A DNA stretch of 35,242 nt from Aeromonas popoffii (GTDB lineage: Bacteria; Pseudomonadota; Gammaproteobacteria; Enterobacterales; Aeromonadaceae). A program made the position numbers and the translations under genes. Where the stretch lies: positions 1 through 35,242 of the forward strand of contig NZ_CDBI01000019.1 in NCBI RefSeq assembly GCF_000820025.1. The letters are read 5' to 3'. Under the pieces are notes generated by a model that made no database searches, was not told the DNA's origin, and was given only the letters and a program-made list of their open reading frames with translations. Positions 33,882 to 35,242 of this stretch are shown piece after piece (the stretch's first letter is position 1; each line of letters starts with the position of its first letter).

Positions 33882-35192
33882 ATGCTGATCCCGCCTTGGT
33901 TGAAAGACGGCCGGCGCCATAGCGCCGTGTTTGCCCTGGCCTTGCCCATGGTGCTCTCCAATATCACCACTCCTTTGCTGGGGCTGGTGGATACCTGGGT
34001 GATCGGTCATCTTGGCCAGGCATGGTTCCTCGGTGGCGTCTCGGTCGGGGCGACCCTCATCAATCTCATCTTCTGGTTGCTGGGTTTCCTGCGCATGTCC
34101 ACCACAGGGTTGACTGCCCAAGCCCAGGGTGCCGGCAGCCCGCACAGCCAGCTCGACACTCTGGTGCGGGCACTCGGCCTCGCCGTCGGACTGGGACTGG
34201 CCTTGCTACTGCTGTTGCAGCCCTTCCTGCCTTCGCTCATTGCACTCGGTGGCGGCTCTGCCGAGGTGCAGGGCTATGCCGGTGAATATGTGTCGGTACG
34301 GATCTGGAGCGCCCCGGCGGCGCTCTGCAATCTGGTGATCATGGGCTGGTTGTTGGGTATGCAGGATGCCCGCAGCCCCATGCTGCTGCTGATCTTGACC
34401 AACTTGGTCAATATGGCGCTGGATACCTGGTTCGTACTGGGGCTGGGCTGGCAGGTGAAAGGGGTGGCTGCCGCCTCGCTGCTGGCAGATTACAGCGCCC
34501 TGGGGGTCGGATTCTGGTTGGTGAGCCGTCATTTGCGGCGGCTGTCACCCGAAGTGTGGCAGGGGGCCTGGCAGCGCTGGCGTCAGTGGCCGGCCTTGCT
34601 GAGACTGCTCAGCCTGAACCGGGATATCTTCATCCGCTCCCTCTGTCTGCAACTCTGTTTCGCCTTCATGACCCTGCAGGGGGCGCGACTGGGAAACGTG
34701 GCGGTGGCCGCCAATGCGGTGCTGCTCAACTTTCTGATGCTCATCTCCTACGGGCTGGATGGCTTCGCCTATGCGGTGGAGGCCATGGTGGGTCGCGCCA
34801 TAGGCCGGCGGGATCGGCAGGGGCTGCGCGAGGCCATAGTGCTGAACCTGGGGTGGGCGCTGCTCATCGCCATTGGTTTCAGTCTGCTGTTTGCTACGGG
34901 TGGCAGTCGGCTCATCGCCCATATCACCGACATTCCGGCGGTGATCGCCGAGGCAAATCGCCAGCTGCCCTGGCTGATCGTCATGCCATTGCTGGCGGTC
35001 TGGTGCTTCCTGCTGGATGGGGTCTTCATCGGTGCGACCCGGGCCCGAGAGATGCGTAACAGCATGCTGGTGGCGGTATTGTGCGGCTTCTTCCCCATCT
35101 GGTGGCTCTGTCAGGGCTGGGGCGTGGCCGCCTTGTGGGCCGCCATCAGCGCCCCCATGGCGGCCCACAAGGCGGCCACGCCCCAGCCCTGA
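33882..35192 (+). CDS. dinF: MATE family efflux transporter, DinF-like (3' end unreliable)
   Basis: This inner-membrane multidrug/toxic compound exporter of the MATE superfamily, DinF subgroup, uses an ion gradient. Family features are the opening ALALPMVLSNITTPLLGLVD (TM1), DTWVIGHLG, FLRMSTTGLTAQAQGAG, GWLLGMQDARSPM and NLVNMALDTWFVLGLGW, then the second half starting FIRSLCLQLCFAFMTLQGAR, with YGLDGFAYAVEAMVGRAIGR. About eleven membrane segments are visible and twelve are expected. Only residues up to ~421-425 are credible. From 35157 the sequence is the reverse complement of the preceding bases, so the last 11 residues (MAAHKAATPQP) and the stop are products of the fold-back. DinF follows lexA in E. 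coli. Here a Sco gene and a small ORF intervene. The ribosome-binding site is weak. Confidence 0.85.
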   Translation: MLIPPWLKDGRRHSAVFALALPMVLSNITTPLLGLVDTWVIGHLGQAWFLGGVSVGATLINLIFWLLGFLRMSTTGLTAQAQGAGSPHSQLDTLVRALGLAVGLGLALLLLLQPFLPSLIALGGGSAEVQGYAGEYVSVRIWSAPAALCNLVIMGWLLGMQDARSPMLLLILTNLVNMALDTWFVLGLGWQVKGVAAASLLADYSALGVGFWLVSRHLRRLSPEVWQGAWQRWRQWPALLRLLSLNRDIFIRSLCLQLCFAFMTLQGARLGNVAVAANAVLLNFLMLISYGLDGFAYAVEAMVGRAIGRRDRQGLREAIVLNLGWALLIAIGFSLLFATGGSRLIAHITDIPAVIAEANRQLPWLIVMPLLAVWCFLLDGVFIGATRAREMRNSMLVAVLCGFFPIWWLCQGWGVAALWAAISAPMAAHKAATPQP

Positions 35193-35242
35193 CAGAGCCA
35201 CCAGATGGGGAAGAAGCCGCACAATACCGCCACCAGCATGCT
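35061..35242. repeat. Terminal perfect inverted repeat, 86-bp arms
   Basis: Bases 35061-35146 are exactly reverse-complementary to 35157-35242, with the 10-base spacer CAGCGCCCCC between them. The left arm is normal dinF coding sequence. The right arm runs to the last base of the window. Such an exact fold-back inside a gene at a sequence end is typical of an assembly or amplification artefact. Confidence 0.97.

Noticed and set aside
35061..35242. Hairpin telomere or functional inverted repeat
   Set aside because: Exact arms interrupting a conserved transporter gene at the sequence end are better explained by an assembly or amplification fold-back.

Overview
The window is a stretch of GC-rich gammaproteobacterial chromosome. 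Gene order and protein sequences point to Aeromonas or a close relative. The main anchors are the block slmA-dut-coaBC // radC-rpmB-rpmG-mutM-(DUF535)-coaD-LPS core genes, the divergent ilvY/ilvC pair, and fliL-like // ubiC-ubiA / plsB // lexA, which resembles the Vibrio/Aeromonas arrangement. The genus is inferred from recalled synteny and protein similarity, not from a search.

Layout. (1) 1-260: the 5S end of an rRNA operon with its terminator. (2) 261-8064: the protein acetyltransferase Pat, a small unknown gene, a decayed solute-binding-protein pseudogene, ilvY/ilvC (branched-chain amino acids) and pgi. (3) 8065-9810: a 62-aa membrane protein and MscS. (4) 9811-16826: a housekeeping block. 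slmA (with its 3' end present three times), dut and coaBC read leftward. radC, rpmB, rpmG, an anchored unknown protein, mutM and a VirK/YbjX-type gene read rightward, and coaD reads leftward. (5) 17048-21577: LPS inner-core genes, namely a GT9 heptosyltransferase-like gene, a WaaE-like glucosyltransferase, WaaF and WaaA. (6) 21647-24991: an ascorbate-family PTS (EIIA, EIIB, EIIC) divergent from a LacI/GntR-type repressor, with three matching palindromic operators between them. (7) 25024-28949: the YhdH/AcuI reductase, a 41-aa acidic microprotein, a DUF2799-like lipoprotein, a 54-aa Cys-containing protein, a FliL-like protein, and ubiC-ubiA (ubiquinone). (8) 29008-35242: plsB (phospholipids) divergent from lexA with two SOS boxes, an unrecognised 95-aa ORF, a Sco1-family copper protein and a DinF-type MATE transporter.

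The gene at the right edge is not intact. The last 182 bases form a perfect 86-bp inverted repeat around a 10-base loop, so the sequence folds back on itself inside dinF. This looks like a contig-end artefact, and the last residues of that ORF should not be trusted.

Most of the window is conserved housekeeping sequence. I saw no insertion sequence, prophage, CRISPR array, toxin-antitoxin pair or recognisable defence cluster, and no clearly new multi-gene system. The observations most worth following are the mosaic triplication of the slmA tail, the three-site operator array of the orphan PTS, the acidic Trp-containing microprotein, the lexA-downstream ORF, and the terminal fold-back.
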